Source: Allomyces macrogynus ATCC 38327 (Eukaryota > Blastocladiomycota > Blastocladiomycetes > Blastocladiales > Blastocladiaceae). Taken from it: a DNA stretch of 64,000 bases. A model generated the notes under the pieces. That model was not told where the DNA came from. It searched no databases and worked only from the letters and a program-made list of their open reading frames with translations. The stretch covers positions 1,723,570 through 1,787,569 of the forward strand of contig GG745329.1 of the NCBI GenBank assembly GCA_000151295.1. Reading direction: 5' to 3'. The translations under genes were made by a program, and so were the position numbers. Positions 33,264 through 45,716 of the stretch are shown piece after piece. Each line of letters opens with the position of its first letter. Within the stretch, counting starts at the first letter, position 1.

Positions 33264-36015
33264 ATGTCCAACCCTGACGTGTCGGTCGACCCAACGCCCG
33301 CCGCGTCGCTGCAAGAGCTCGCCGAAGATGCCGCGCACGCGCCTGCACCCGCTGCGTCCGACGTGCCGCTGCCTCAGTCGCCCGACGCGGCGCCGCCAGC
33401 AGCAGCGCCAGCAGCACCCAAGGAGGAGACGTCGCGCGACCTCGCCGTCGCGGCCCCTCCGGCCGAAGAGGAGGAGCGCACTGTGCGTTTGCAGATCATC
33501 GACGACGAGAAGCGCTTCACGTACGCCCTCTGTGCGGTGAACAACGCAACCTCCGCCGAGATGGATCTGGCTGACGGCGTGCCTGTGCGACCATGATAGC
33601 CCGGACCTCGACGAGTACATGGACGCCAAGTGGCACGTGCTCGACCGCGGCTTCGACTACAACATGATCGCTGTCTTTGGGTCGCAGAGCACCGGCAAAA
33701 GTACGTCGTTGTCGGTTTCCCCGGCTCGCGAGCGTGTCGCTGGTGCGCTTGGGATCAGCACGACCATGCCGTTGCCGCCGCGCTCGCGCCCCGTTGAAAA
33801 AGACAAGCGATACGCCTCCCCTTCCCTTGCTCACCCCGCACGCGCACGCGCATTCCCGCTAGGTACCCTGCTCAACCGCATCTTCCACACCGATTTTGAC
33901 GTGATGAACGAGTCGCGTCGCGGGCAAACGACCAAGGGCATTTGGCTCGCCAAGGCGCCTGGGCTCAAGGGCACGCTCGTCATGGACGTCGAGGGCACCG
34001 ACGGCCGCGAGCGCGGCGAGGACCAGGATTTCGAGCGCAAGTCGTCGCTCTTCGCATTGGCCATTGCTGAAGTCATCATCATCAACATGTGGGAACACAT
34101 GGTCGGCCTCTACCAGGGCGCCAACATGGGTCTGCTCAAGGTCGTGCTCGACGTGAACCTGTCGCTCTTCCAGAAAAAGGGGTCGCCGCGGACGCACTTG
34201 TTTTTCGTGATTCGTGACCACGCGTCGGGTACACCGCTCGAAATGCTGGCCGAGACCGTGCGCACTGACCTGGACCGGATTTGGGCGAGCTTGAACAAGC
34301 CGCCCGGCTTGGAAAACGCCAAGCTCGACGACTTCTTTGACGTGACCTTCACGTCGCTCCCGCACAAGCGGCTGCAGCCCGACCGGTTCGAGTCGGAGGC
34401 CGAAAAGCTGCGTGGGCGGTTCATCGACCCGCATCACCCGCAGTTTGTCTTCCAGCCGCGGTACAAGAAGGGGATCCCCGCCGACGGGTTCCCGCGGTTC
34501 GCGCGTGATATCTGGGACCAGATCAACGCGAATCGCGACCTCGATCTGCCGTCGCAGCAGGAGCTGCTCGCGCAGTTCCGGTGTGACGAACTCGCCGCCG
34601 TGGCCTCGGCCGCCTACACCAAGTCGACGGCGCCGCTGCGCGCCCGGATTGAGGGCGGCGAGATTGTCGATACGTTTGGCCAGGACGCGGATGCCGCGCT
34701 CGAGGCGGCGCTCGCGCCGTTCGACCAGTCGGCGTCGCGGTACCACCGCGGCGTCTACGAGCGCAAGCGCGCTGATTTGATTGACCGCGTCGTCACGGCC
34801 ACCTACCCGGTGTATTCCACGCAGATGCGGAACGCGCACCGCCGCGCGATCAACTTGTTCAAGAACGGGCTCGACTTCAAGCTCAAGGCCAAGCACGCGG
34901 ATTTCTTCCAGGTTGTCGAGACCACGACCGAGGAGGTCGCGCGGTACCTTGCCACCGTCTCGAACCTGACCAAGCTCAAGGTCGCGGGTTGGACGGGCGA
35001 CGAGGCCGTCGCGCTGCTGAGATCGGAACTTGCTGTGATTGTTGACGAGCGGCGCGTCGAGGAACTCGCCAAGCTGACGACGGCCACGGAAAAGCAACTT
35101 GTCGGCGAACTCAACGAGGCCGTCGCACTGATCCTGGCCGACCCGCAGCCGGCCATGTGGACGCGCGTCGACGAGACGTTCAAGGACCTGTTGGGCAACG
35201 CCGAGCAAGCGCTCACGCGGCGCGCGACCATGCTGCGCATTGACGGCAACGAGACGGCCGAGCGGCTCGACGACCTGCGCGCGTCCGCCGCACAGGCACT
35301 CAAGGACGCGATTGCGGCAGCCACCTCGGACGCAGCGCTCGTGCAGCGGCTGCGCGCCAAGTTTGAAGAAAAGTTCCGGTACGACGACCAGGGGGTCCCG
35401 CGCGTGTGGTCTTCGGCCGACGATATCGATGGCGTCTACAAGAAGGCGCGCGACGAGGCTGCCGCGCTGCTCGCGTCTTACTCGGAACCAGCGCCGCTGC
35501 CGGCCGTCCAGGGGCTTGTTGCCGACCGCGATCTCGCACTGGTTCCGGAAACGCTGGCCACGTCGGTCGCTGACTTGGGCCGGTCCCTCGTCCCACCGGC
35601 GCGCGTCTCGGACGTGACGCTGCGGTTCCGGCGCGAGGTGGACGTCATGTACACGGAGGCCAAGCGGTCGGTCGTTGCTGCGCAGGCGCACGTGCCGAAG
35701 TGGGTGTTTGCCGTCATGCTCGTGCTCGGATGGAATGAGCTGTCTTACTTGCTCACGAACCCGGTCATGCTGTTCCTGTTCCTGCTCATTGGCGCCGTCG
35801 CGTACGTCCTGCACATGACGGGCTTAGACCGGCCGGCATTGAGTGTCGCCAACCGGGTCGGGATGGAGGCCGCGCGGCAGGTCGGGGAGCGGATTCATGA
35901 TGCGACGGGTGGACGCGGGATTGCCGGCGCGGTCAATGGGTACTTCTTGGACCAGGTGCGGCCAGCGAGCGCGAGCAAGGAGGACCTCGAGTTGACGGAG
36001 AAGAAGACGCAGTAA
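33264..36015 (+). CDS. SEY1: SEY1 (atlastin/RHD3-like) dynamin-family GTPase for ER membrane fusion
   Basis: Membrane GTPase that tethers and fuses ER tubules. Exons 33264-33520, 33600-33700, 33863-36015; introns of 79 and 162 bp; about 836 residues, normal for SEY1. The first exon is a disordered Ala/Pro-rich tail. The P-loop GSQSTGKSTLLN is split by the second intron (A|GTACGT...CTAG|GT) and is restored on splicing. Further GTPase motifs: the switch-I-like RRGQTTKGIWLA, the DVEGTDGRERGED G3 motif and the G4-type FVIRDH. A long helical stalk follows, then two closely spaced hydrophobic segments near the C-terminus (WVFAVMLVLGWNELSYLLT and MLFLFLLIGAVAYVLHM) forming the hairpin anchor, and a cytosolic amphipathic tail. 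The antisense strand is open for 651 codons, a GC artefact. Confidence 0.96.
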
Positions 36016-37050
36016 GTGGTTACTGCTGCTGCTGTTGGCTCGCGGATCGCGCAGGGTTGGTGCTTTTCCGTGTTGTTCTTGGCGTTGCTTGTTGTGTATC
36101 TAGTCTCGTTTGTCGCGTTTCCTGTTTTTATCCGAGCGGACCCACGAGTCGTTTTTGTTTTTGTTTTTTTGCACCGGCCGTGTCTGGCCGGGACGGGTAG
36201 CGAGCCTCGAGCTGTTGGCCCCCGCTGCGGTTGTTCTTGTTGGCGAAACGAGAGGTTATTGCGAAACTTGGAAGTGGATCGGAATTTTTGCGTGCAAAGG
36301 AATGATGGAAAGAGCAACTCCACTCCAGGACGTCGTTGCTGCTCTCAACCAACGTTCAGTGCCGTTCCAATGGACGTACAGATCATGTGCTGTCTTTATT
36401 TTTTGCGAAAACGCATTGCAAGTATTGACGGGATCGAGGGCGACTTCAGCAATATCCACGTCGGCCGGCGTTATTACTTGGCGACGGTTGCTTGCAGCCA
36501 AGAACAGATTGGCACGGGCGCGACGCGGATCGAACATCGAGCCTCAAAAGACCGCACCAGAAGTGCGAGACACGGGAGACACCCTGCAAATGAGTGCACA
36601 AGTCGCGCGGCGTCCCCTTCTTCCCTGAAGGGGTTGTCTCGTCGGGACTGCGTGGTGGCAGTACTCTGTCTACTTGCAGGCTCATCCACTCCCGTGCTAG
36701 TCGGGCCGGCCAACATTGAGTGCTTGAGCAGGTTGGTAAGTTAGATTTTTGCCCCCGTCGCTTTCAGCGGACTCGCCTGTTTTCGTTCGTCTGCTCTCTC
36801 ATGGCGGATCTTGCTGCCGTACGGGCAGTTAATCGTTCAACGGCGTGTTGGAGCATCGTGGCGTCAGCGACCTTTCGAGCACAACCGCAAGACCGATCTG
36901 TCACGAGCATAGTCATGCCAACAAGAGAGCGCCCGAGATTCCGCCCAGCGAGCACAAATACACTTTGCGTAAGCAACACAACCAACAAAAAAACGAAAAG
37001 GAATACACGCCAGCACGCCCAACCTTCTCCACCAGGTTCACCACCCTCGT
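36016..37050. other. Convergent intergenic region SEY1/RRP12
   Basis: About 1.03 kb with T-rich stretches (about 36150-36170) just after SEY1 and A-rich stretches near RRP12, consistent with two 3' UTRs. Several frames up to 240 codons are open, but none shows a recognisable domain and their composition changes along the length. No repeat or RNA gene found. Confidence 0.4.
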
Positions 37051-40000
37051 TTACTTCTTGTGCTTCTTGATCTTCTTGCCAATTACACGACGCACCGTGG
37101 GAGTCGAGGTCACCTTGACGCTCTTGTGCCGGTTGCCGACAATCTTGGCGTTGAGCGGGATGTAGGCGTACGGGTCCGGCATGCCGGCGCGCTTGACATC
37201 GCCGCCGGCCTTCTTGGACCGGTACTCAAGCCCGAGCCCGCGCAGCTGCTTGGGCTGCCGCTGCACCTTTTTGCCCGCCGCCGCGGCTGATGCGGCCTCG
37301 CCCGACGCACCGGCATCGCGCGTGCCCTCGCCCTCGTCGTCAGACCACTCGGTGACCTTGCGCGCGGCCTGCGTCGCGGCATGGTTGAACTTGATCTTGC
37401 GCCCCTGCCGCGAGAACCCTTCCGTCGTCGTAACCGACTCGAGGTAGAGATCCTCCTGCGGCGCCGGGGCCGCACGCGTGCGCTTGGCGGCCGCAGCCGT
37501 TTCGGTCGCACCGTCGTCGCTGTCATCGTCCGACGACTCGCCAATAATGAGCCGTCCATCGGCCCCTTCCTGGAACTCGCGCGCGAGCTGCAACCGACGC
37601 GCGTGCGCCTTCTTAGCCGCGGCCTTGGGCGCCGACGCGAGCACGTTCGAGACGACGCGGCGATCGAGGAAGTCCATGGGCGCGTTGGCGCCCTCGGCAA
37701 TGTAGAGCGCGCGGTCGGCGGCCGCGGCAGCCGACGCCTTCTTGTGCCCGCTCGCGGGCCCGCTCTCGTCCTCGGAATCGCTCGAGTCGCCGTAAACAAT
37801 CTCGTCAAATGCGTTCTGGTACGCGCCACCGACACGCCGCGCCGCGGGCTTGGTCGAGCCGTCAAGGTCCATGGCATCGTCGTCGTCGTCGCCGGCGTGC
37901 GTAGCCGCAGCGCCCTCGGCGGCCGCGTCCTTGCGGCGCTTGGCGCGCTCGGTGCGCTTACGGATGTTGACGATCAGCTTCTTGTGTGAGTCGGGCGTCA
38001 TGGCGTCGATTTGCGCCAGGTCGAATTGGCGGCACAGACGCTGGAAGAGGTGCCGAATGGCCACCTTGAACTCGGACCCGTGCTGCTCACCCATCTTGAG
38101 CGCGCCGTTGATGATGGCCGGCAGGTGCGGCTCGACGAGCTCTTTGGGGAACGCGATCGTGACCACCTTGATGAGCTTGAAAATAGCGCGGTCAACTTCG
38201 CGGTTGTTCAAGTTGATGAGTAGCAGGACCGACGCGAGCATGGCCTGGAGCAAACTGTCGGCGACGAGGTCCTTGAACTCGTAGACGACGCGCACCAGGA
38301 CAAGAATCGTGGCCGAGACAAACATGGGCGAGGTCGCGACGAGACCCGCGGCAATCAGCTTGACGTACCGCTCAATCCCGTGGTCGCCCGCACCGGCCAT
38401 GACCGCGTCGTCGCTATCGCCGTCATCGTTCTCCTTTTCCAGCATCTTCTCGCCGAGTTTGATGACGAGCTCGTTGGCGAGCGACCGGCACTTGTTGTTG
38501 ACCTCCTTGGTCGACTCGATGACTTCCGGCAACAGCCGCGCCATGAGTTCCGACGACGGCGCGAGCAAATTGTCAACGACCGCACACAGGAACCGCAACC
38601 GTTCCTTCTTCGCGCCCGCGTCCGTCTTGAGCGAGTCCTCAGCAATCACGCGCGCCTCGAGCACGTCGAGCTTGGCGCGCAGCACGGCCTTGCCGTTATC
38701 CATGGTCGACATTTTGGCGAGCATCTTGTAGCACTTCTTCTGGTGTGCCGAGGCCATGCCCTGCAGGACCAGCTCAAACAGCGGCTCGACGGCGCGCGGC
38801 GGGAGCCGCGGCAGCAACAGTAGTGCCAGGTCGAGCAACGCCTCCTGCAAACTCGTTGCCAGGTTGGCCTGCTGCAACGACGCCATGACCTGCGAGTAGA
38901 GCGTACTGAGCACGTCGACGTCAGCAATCTGCACAAACGCCGAAATCAGGTCTCCGACGTACCCGCGCGTGTGCGCGGGCATCTCCTTGTAGACGTTGAA
39001 CAGCAGCGGGAGGAAGTACTTGGCCGAGACAGCGACGCCACGCACGTTGGTGGCCGCCACGTCGGGCGTGTACCCGATCGCGCGCAGCTCCACGGGTACT
39101 TCATCGGGCGTCGCGGAGAGCGCTGCAATCTTCTGGTTCTTGGTGATCAGGTGGTGCAACGATGTGCAAATCAGTGGGCGCAAGTCGGGTACGTCGCGCA
39201 GGGCATTGCCCATAGTGGGTCCAATGGACCGGAACGCGTCCTTCAAATCGGTCGGGAACGTGCAGAACCCGGGCAGCAGCGACCAGACTTGCCGGAAGAG
39301 CGCTTCGTGGACCTTGGCCTCCATTTCCTTTTCGTTGGCGCGGTACTCGTCACGGCGCTTTGCGAGATGCGTCGCGAGCGGGATAAAGTACTGCGAAAAG
39401 TAGGCGAGCTCGGTGCGCTGCACCGATTCGACCATGAGCGGGAGCAAGTAAGTGCGGACCTTGACGCCCGGCTTGCCCGCGAGCTCAATGTTGAGCGGCA
39501 GGACCGACAAGAACTTTTGCGGACCCATGTACTCGATCGCCGTGCACAGCACGTCGTCGAGCTCGGCCTTGTGCGGGAACTCGGGCTCGTCGCGGAAGTC
39601 GCCGAGCAGCTCGAGCGTGCCACGCATCAGCACCGCCGCGTCGCCGCGCAGCCGCCGCACGAGCGCCGCCATGATGCGCAGGACCTGCGGCCACGCCGAC
39701 TTGTACCGCACACTGAGCCCGAGCTCAGTCGTGGCCACGATCTGTTCGAGGTCGGCACGGACCTCGCGCTGCGCTGCAGGGACACCGCCGTGCACCTCGA
39801 CCGTGGCCAGCGCCTGCTGCACCATCACGTCCGGAATACAGTCGGCAATCAGTTCCGCGACCATGTTGGCCGTGACATTGCGCGGGCCCGCGGCCGACGC
39901 CTGCAGGAACGGGAACAGGTGCACGGCAAGCGCCTCGTGCAGCCGCGCCGCGCACAGAGCCGGGTTGCTGACGGCAAGCGCCTTGAGCCCTACCGTGAAC

Positions 40001-41050
40001 GCGTTCAGCCAGGCGTCCGCGAGCACCGCGTCGTCCCAGTGCGGCTTGAGCTGCACGATCGCATCGAGCAGCGCCGCGATCTTCGTCGCGTCCCAGTCAC
40101 ACACGCCCGCGCCGGCCAGGGTCGGGCGTGCGAGCGCAGCGCCAAACACGAGCAGGACCGCACGGGTCAAATCGACCGACCCGGCGCGCGGGAGCGGGAA
40201 GAGCGTGTCGACGAGCGATTCGACGGCAGCGTCGGGCAGGTACACCATGATCCCGCGCAGGAGCGTCAAGAGGGCGCCGACCGATGCGAAGTCGTCCTGC
40301 GAGGCCAGGTCCGCAATCAGTTTGCGCAGCGAGCTGCCGACGTGCTTGGCCACCGGGTGCAGTTGCTGCGGCGGAGGCGGGTGTGCGAGAACGCCGCGGA
40401 CGGCGAAGTGCGCGGCGCGACGGATCGCGGAACGGTCGTCCATCGACAGCGCGACGAGGGCGTCGAGCGCGGTCTTGGTCAGCGGTTCCGACCATGCCGC
40501 CGCATCCATGGCGATCAGAATCTTTTCGAGGCATTTAATAGTCTAGCGAAATTCGACGTGAGCCTTTTTTGAAGCCGGCAGGTCAGACAACACAGCAAGA
40601 CCATACGTGGCGGACAGTCGTCGCGATTTCCGTGTCGAGACTCAGGACCGTCAAGAGCAGCGTGAAGAGGACGTCGCGCTTGGCACGCAGAATGGGGCGC
40701 TGGATCCTAAATCATGCGCACGTGGTCAGGTGCTGTTCGAACATGTCGTGATGATCGAGCAATTTTTACTTTTCGCACAGGTCGGCGAGCAGGTAGACGC
40801 CCGCGGCGCGCTCCTCCTCGGCGTCTTCGAGATCCTTGTGCTGGTCCAGGAACGACAGTAGCGCTCCGAGAAACGCGATTGGGTTGCCATCGGTGACCCC
40901 ATTGGCAACGAGGATCTACGATCCCACGACTCGGTCAGCATCAAGGTGCTTTCATTTCGTGTCGAAAAGATAATCGTGGTCATGTTGATGCGCTACCGTG
41001 TCAATGGACTGCTGGAGGTCCAGAATTTTCCTCTGCAGCGGATTCGCCAT
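37051..41050 (-). CDS. RRP12: RRP12, HEAT-repeat ribosome biogenesis factor
   Basis: Nucleolar HEAT-repeat protein needed for maturation and export of pre-ribosomal subunits. Exons (minus): 41050-40997, 40915-40770, 40706-40607, 40542-37051; introns 81, 63 and 64 bp; phases agree, about 1,263 residues. The first exon encodes MANPLQRKILDLQQSIDT; the second and third exons carry NPIAFLGALLSFLDQHKDLEDAEEERAAG and RPILRAKRDVLFTLLLTVLS, typical of the N-terminal NUC173 region. The large last exon holds the helical repeats (PLTKTALDALVALSMDDRSAIRRAAHFAV; AVRHLFQRLCRQFDLAQI-like) and the conserved C-terminal Lys/Arg/Asp/Glu-rich tail. It contains QGRKIKFNHAA, GLEYRSKKAGGDVKR and YAYIPLNAKIVGNRH, a run characteristic of RRP12. 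The GTAAAA and GTATGG donors here depart from the GTNCG majority. Confidence 0.93.
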
Positions 41051-41545
41051 GATTGCGTTGCGGGCGAGCCAGGTGTGAGGTGGCGGAGCGTGGTTGGGGT
41101 GGAAAAGCTTTGCCGTCACTGTCCTTGGCCCGACGTGCTGTATTGCCGGCTTGCTGCGTTTTGCTGCGCTTGGTGATCGAAGTGCTCCTGCTGGGGGCGG
41201 TGCATGTAAGTGCATCCGAGTCACATGCGTCGGCATGACCCATCTCCACTCCACTTCGCCAGGCGAGAGCAGGTTGCGCTGGGGCTTTGCGCGCGCTGCT
41301 TCACTTGACTTGGCCGACGCAAGCTCGCTTCCTTCCTGTCCTGTTCCTGACATGCAATGGTTTAATCACGACAAGCCTTGGGCCTGTGGTGGTGCGCTCT
41401 CCATTCCGTGCGGGGTGCGCAAAAATCGATGCATTCCCCGCGCAAGGGGCCGAGCCCGAACGACGAGCCGAATATCCGAGACAAAAAACGAGAAAACCAC
41501 AACACGCCCTCGCATTCACGACCAGAAACACGGTTACGTCGTCGC
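41051..41545. other. Intergenic region between eIF2-alpha and RRP12
   Basis: About 495 bp between two minus-strand genes; the RRP12 promoter should lie here. Nothing recognised. Confidence 0.35.
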
Positions 41546-42472
41546 CTACTCGTCGTCTTCGGCCTCGTCGTCGTCGTCGCCCGAGACCTCGGCGTTTTCG
41601 CGCTCGACGCGCTCCATGAGCTCGGCGAGTTCCTTTTCATCGGTCGCCGAGACGGCGCGCGGCTTCATCTTGATCGTGGCGCTACCGCCCGACTTGGCAA
41701 TCGTGTCGGCCATGACCTGGATCGCGGCCTCGAGCTTCTCGATGCCAGAGTTCTTGTCGAGCGTCGTGGTCGTGATGACGTAGAGTGGCGGCGCGACGAG
41801 CCGCACCTTGATCGGAACGTCATCGGTCGACTGGGCCTCGCACGTCTGCAACGCCGTCTTGATGGCGTCAATCCCCTCGTAGGTGAAGCAGGTGACCTCG
41901 ACGTCGGCGCGGATTTTGACGGGCTGCGGCGTCATGCGACGCTTGATGTTGGCAATCAGTTCCTCGTAAATGGCAGGTTCAATCTCGAGCCCCTCGAAGA
42001 CCTTTTCGGGCTCGGCAATGGCGAGCTTGAAGGCCTCGTAGGCGTGGCCAAACTTCTTGTAGAGCGGCCAGCCAAACTGCTCGTAGAGCTCGTTGAGCGG
42101 GACGTCGCACTTTTCGGCGACGTGGCGCATGATCGAGTGAACGGCCTTGGACTTGTTAAATTTCTCCTCGCACTTGGCAATGTCCTCGGGCGCGACACGG
42201 CGCTTCGACAGGTCAATGTAGCCCTTTTCCTTGTCGACACGCAGCACGAGCGCAATCTCGTTGCGGCCGACGCGAATCAGCTTTTGGATCGAGCGAATAC
42301 GCCGACGCGACAGCTCCGAGAGCAGGATCATGCCCTCAATGTCGTTGTACTCGAGCAGGTGCACAATCGCGCCCATTTCCTGGATCTGGCGCACGTTCAC
42401 CATGACGAGCTCGTCGACCTCGGGGAACTTGGCCTCATACATGCGGCATTGCAGCTTGACGCGCTCGGTCAT
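41546..42472 (-). CDS. SUI2: eIF2-alpha, translation initiation factor 2 alpha subunit
   Basis: Subunit of the ternary complex that brings initiator Met-tRNA to the 40S ribosome and is the target of stress kinases. Intronless, 308 residues from the ATG at 42472 (MTERVKLQCRMYEAKFPEVD). The S1 RNA-binding domain (VNVRQIQEMGAIVHLLEYND) is followed by EGMILLSELSRRRIRSIQKLI, in which the Ser of LLSELSRRR is the conserved phosphosite (Ser51 in mature numbering). The helical domain follows, then the alpha/beta C-terminal domain (VKIRADVEVTCFTYEGIDAIKTAL; PPLYVITTTTLDK) and an acidic tail, DDDDEAEDDE. The start is fixed by conservation of TERVKLQCRMYE. Confidence 0.97.
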   Translation of the reverse strand: MTERVKLQCRMYEAKFPEVDELVMVNVRQIQEMGAIVHLLEYNDIEGMILLSELSRRRIRSIQKLIRVGRNEIALVLRVDKEKGYIDLSKRRVAPEDIAKCEEKFNKSKAVHSIMRHVAEKCDVPLNELYEQFGWPLYKKFGHAYEAFKLAIAEPEKVFEGLEIEPAIYEELIANIKRRMTPQPVKIRADVEVTCFTYEGIDAIKTALQTCEAQSTDDVPIKVRLVAPPLYVITTTTLDKNSGIEKLEAAIQVMADTIAKSGGSATIKMKPRAVSATDEKELAELMERVERENAEVSGDDDDEAEDDE

Positions 42473-43044
42473 GGTGGGCAGGTTGGGCGGTGGCGTGTAT
42501 CGGCGAGCAGGCAGGGGCAGATTGGCTCGAGTCGGCAACAGCGACAGAAAGTTGGCCGAGGAGCGCGCTGAGCGGAAGGACGCGGTGCGGGTGCTGTACT
42601 GCGCGGCCCGGCGGTGCAGTTGGTCGTGATCGTCGTGATCGTCGTCGTCGTCGTGGTCTTAGGCGTGGCCCGTCTCGCACGGCGACGGCGCGCGACCGGA
42701 GTGTTTTCGAGGTCGCGTGACGGCGGCTGACTTGTGACTTGGTGGGTCTGCATGAAGCGTCCGAGTCTTCAGAGCTTCTTCCGCACGCGTCACGGCAAGT
42801 GCCTGGCCACGCTGTGTTGGCCTTTTGCTCCCCTTCGCTCCCCTTTGCTCGCGCTGAACGACCCATTCGCTCGTCCATCTCTCCTCCCTGTCAACAGCGG
42901 CACAACCGCATTTCTTCATCAACAACAAACAAGTGCACGGCGACCCAACCTTCTGCTCCGTGCTCTCGACGCGATTGTCCTGCCAGCTACCCGCCGGCCC
43001 GCCGACCCGCCGAACACCGTTTGGAAACCGACCGATTCTCGATC
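42473..43044. promoter_or_regulatory. Divergent intergenic region eIF2-alpha / AAA ATPase
   Basis: About 570 bp. A (gtc/gtcgtgatc)-type trinucleotide-rich run (about 42625-42660) lies in the leader side of eIF2-alpha. No coding signal of note. Confidence 0.35.
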
Positions 43045-45716
43045 ATGTTGTCTCCATCCGCGCGTTCTGTCGCCCCGGCCGCGTCCCGCGCTCTTCTCGG
43101 ACCTTTGAGATGTAGCGCGACGAGGGGGCTTGCAACGACGGCGGTTCGGCGTGTGCAAGTCCATGACCTGTCGACTCCAAATGCTCTCCGCATGCCAGTC
43201 GCTCTGGCGTCATGTCGCCGGTGGAGCTCAGCGTCGGCCGCCGAAGCGACCGCGGCGGCGCCAACAATGCACTCTGAAGACGTTGCGACAGGCGGGACCG
43301 AGCGCGACGTCGAACGACTTGCCGAAACCGCCACGTCCTCATCGTCAACCGTGGCCAGCGATGCGACATCGACCACCGCACCGGCGCAATTTGTGGACCT
43401 CTTCCCGCTAGGACGCGTCGTCGTCGACGCTCTCCAGCCGCCCCCGGCCGGGAACAAGTCGGGCGGCCGAAAACGGGCACCGACCACGACATCCAACACG
43501 GCCACGCCGACCACAAGCTCGACCGGCAAAAAGTCGAACACAGCTCTTGTCAGCGTGCCGCTGGTACCGTCGCCCATTGTACCGCTCGACCTGGACCGCG
43601 TCCGACAGTCCCCGGGGTTCCCGCGGCAGGCCGAACTCGAATACCTGGCACTCGGCATGGACGATTGGCAGCTGTGGATCGACGGCGACTTGCACAAAGT
43701 GGACCCGCCCACGTGCGACGCGATTGCCGACCCAGCGAATAGCCGCGCGGTCGAAATGGCAGTGCTGCTCGGCCAGTCGGCCTACATGCTCAACGCGCCC
43801 GACTTGTTTGCCGCCGTGCGCACCCAGATGCGACCTGTTGGTACGTGTTCGGTTCGGTGATCTGTCTGTGATCTGACCACTCCGAACGTCACCTCACATT
43901 CTGGAATCTGCGGCCTGATAAAGACGCTGCCGCCGACGAGATTGGCGACGTCTTCTTCATGGGCTGCGAGGACGAACTCTTCGAGGAAACCGAGCGCTTG
44001 CGCAACATGCGCCGCACCCTCGACCAGTGGCTCGCTGCCTTCGAGACCAACGCCGTCGCCAAGGGCCCCACCACGCTGGTCGTCCAGCACGCTTCGCTCT
44101 TTTTCCGCACTCCCACGACGTACCAGCTGCTCGAGCACTTGCACACCAAACTGCAGGCCCTGTCCACACGGCACGCGCACGTGCGTGCCCTCTTCAACAT
44201 GACCGCCGTCTCTGAGGCCTACCTCGACATTGAGGACGGCGACCGTGATATGGACGAGTTTGAGATCAAGCGGTGGCCATTGATCCGGCTCGACCAGACC
44301 GCCGCCGTCGAGCCCGATGCCAAGGTGGTTGCCGCGTTCAAGTCTTACATTACGTGGGCCGATTTCTTGGGCCGCATCTCGGATACGGTCGCACCCGCCG
44401 ACTTGGCGCCCGAGTTCCACGAGGCGCTCACGGCCGTGCGGCCGCTCCTGCAGAACCAGCGCCCGGACGAACTGCTCGTGATGGGGCTGCGCGGCGTGTT
44501 TGCCAAGCATTACTGGCCCATGGTCATTCTCGGCGGGGCATTGTCGGACCTGGCGCGCACCGAGTGGAAGGTGGATGCGGCCAAGGAGGTCCTGCGCGTC
44601 GCGACGACTACCGTCGGGTCCCGCAGCGGCACCGCGCGGCCCAAGACGTTTTCGATCAGCGGCGCGGGCGCGCTATTCGGCCGCATGGGGTCCGGGTCGC
44701 AAAAATTTGAAGTCGTGTCCCCGGCCGACGTCAAGGACGGGCTCGACGACGTGATTGGACACGCTACGGCCAAACATGCGCTGCACGCACTGATCCAGTT
44801 GCCGCTCCAGTTCCGCGACCAGTTTGAGCGCGGCGTGCTGGCCAAGGCTGGTTCCTCGGGTGTGCTTATGTACGGTCCGCCGGGCACGGGCAAAACGATG
44901 CTTGCGCGCGCGACAGCCAAGGACGCCGGCGCGCACTTCATTTCCGTGAACCCGTCGGACGTATTCAACCAGTACGTGGGCGAGTCGGAAAAGTACATCA
45001 AGGGTCTGTTTGAGACGGCGCGCACCAACACTCCGTGCGTGCTGTTCCTCGACGAGGTCGATGCGCTCTTCAGCAACCGCGACTTTGACCGGCAAGGGTA
45101 CCGCCGCGATATCTTGAACGAGTTTTGTTTGCAGTGGGATGGGATCAAGTCGTCGCCCGGGATCATTGTCGTCGGCACGACTAACCGGCCATTTGATCTC
45201 GACGATGCGGTTTTGCGCCGGTTCTCGCGCCGCGTGCTCGTAGATATGCCGACGCCCGAGGAGCAGCGAGCGCAGGTCGTACGGCTGCTCGCGGACGAGA
45301 CGCTTGATCCGCCGACTCTCGTCGATGACCTGGTCCCGCGCGTGCGCGGGTATTCTGGGTCGGACCTCAAGAACGTGTGCGTGGCCGCGGCTATGGCCGC
45401 TGTTCGCGAGCTCGCGGCCGAGGGCAAGACGACGACAGCACCCGAGTCGACCACCACCGTCTCGGCTTCGGCCACGCCCAACGTGGCCGCAAAGACCCCG
45501 ACCGCGTCGACGCCACGCGTGCTCAAGTGGTCTCACTTCCTGACGGCGCTGAACGAGGTCAGGCCGAGCGTGTCGGACGACATGGGGAGCTTGATCAGGC
45601 TGCGCGAGTTTGCGGCCGAGACGGAGCGCGGGGCCAAGGGGCAAAGGCAGTTTGGGTTTGCGCCGATGGTGAGTGAAGTTACGCGGAACACGGCCGCCAA
45701 GCCAGTGGCTGAGTAA
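43045..45716 (+). CDS. Mitochondrial AAA ATPase, meiotic-clade type (Msp1/ATAD1-like); intact copy 1 of a tandem family
   Basis: Exons 43045-43840 and 43924-45716; 83-bp intron (GTACGT...AAAG, the only AG available); about 862 residues. The N-terminus is Ser/Arg/Ala-rich with no acidic residues for about 45 residues (MLSPSARSVAPAASRALLG), a mitochondrial presequence pattern. A long family-specific N-terminal domain follows (MDDWQLWIDGDLHKVDPP; FFMGCEDELFEETERLRNMRR). The AAA module lies at about residues 560-780: DGLDDVIGHATAKHAL, Walker [14 protein letters not shown], pore loop NQYVGESEKYIKG, Walker B CVLFLDEVDALF, sensor VVGTTNRPFDLDDAVLRRFSRR with the arginine fingers. This layout (single AAA, meiotic clade) is shared with Msp1/ATAD1 and spastin; the exact orthologue is uncertain. 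Two diverged tandem copies follow at 46107 and 48640. Confidence 0.85.

Noticed and set aside
33859..35814. 651-codon open frame antisense to SEY1
   Set aside because: Mirror of strongly conserved SEY1 codons; no domain of its own.
36016..37050. Hidden gene in the SEY1/RRP12 spacer
   Set aside because: Frames up to about 240 codons are open but show no domain, biased composition shifts along them and none has plausible splice partners.
38971..40572. 533-codon open frame antisense to RRP12
   Set aside because: Same cause; RRP12 is clearly the coding strand.
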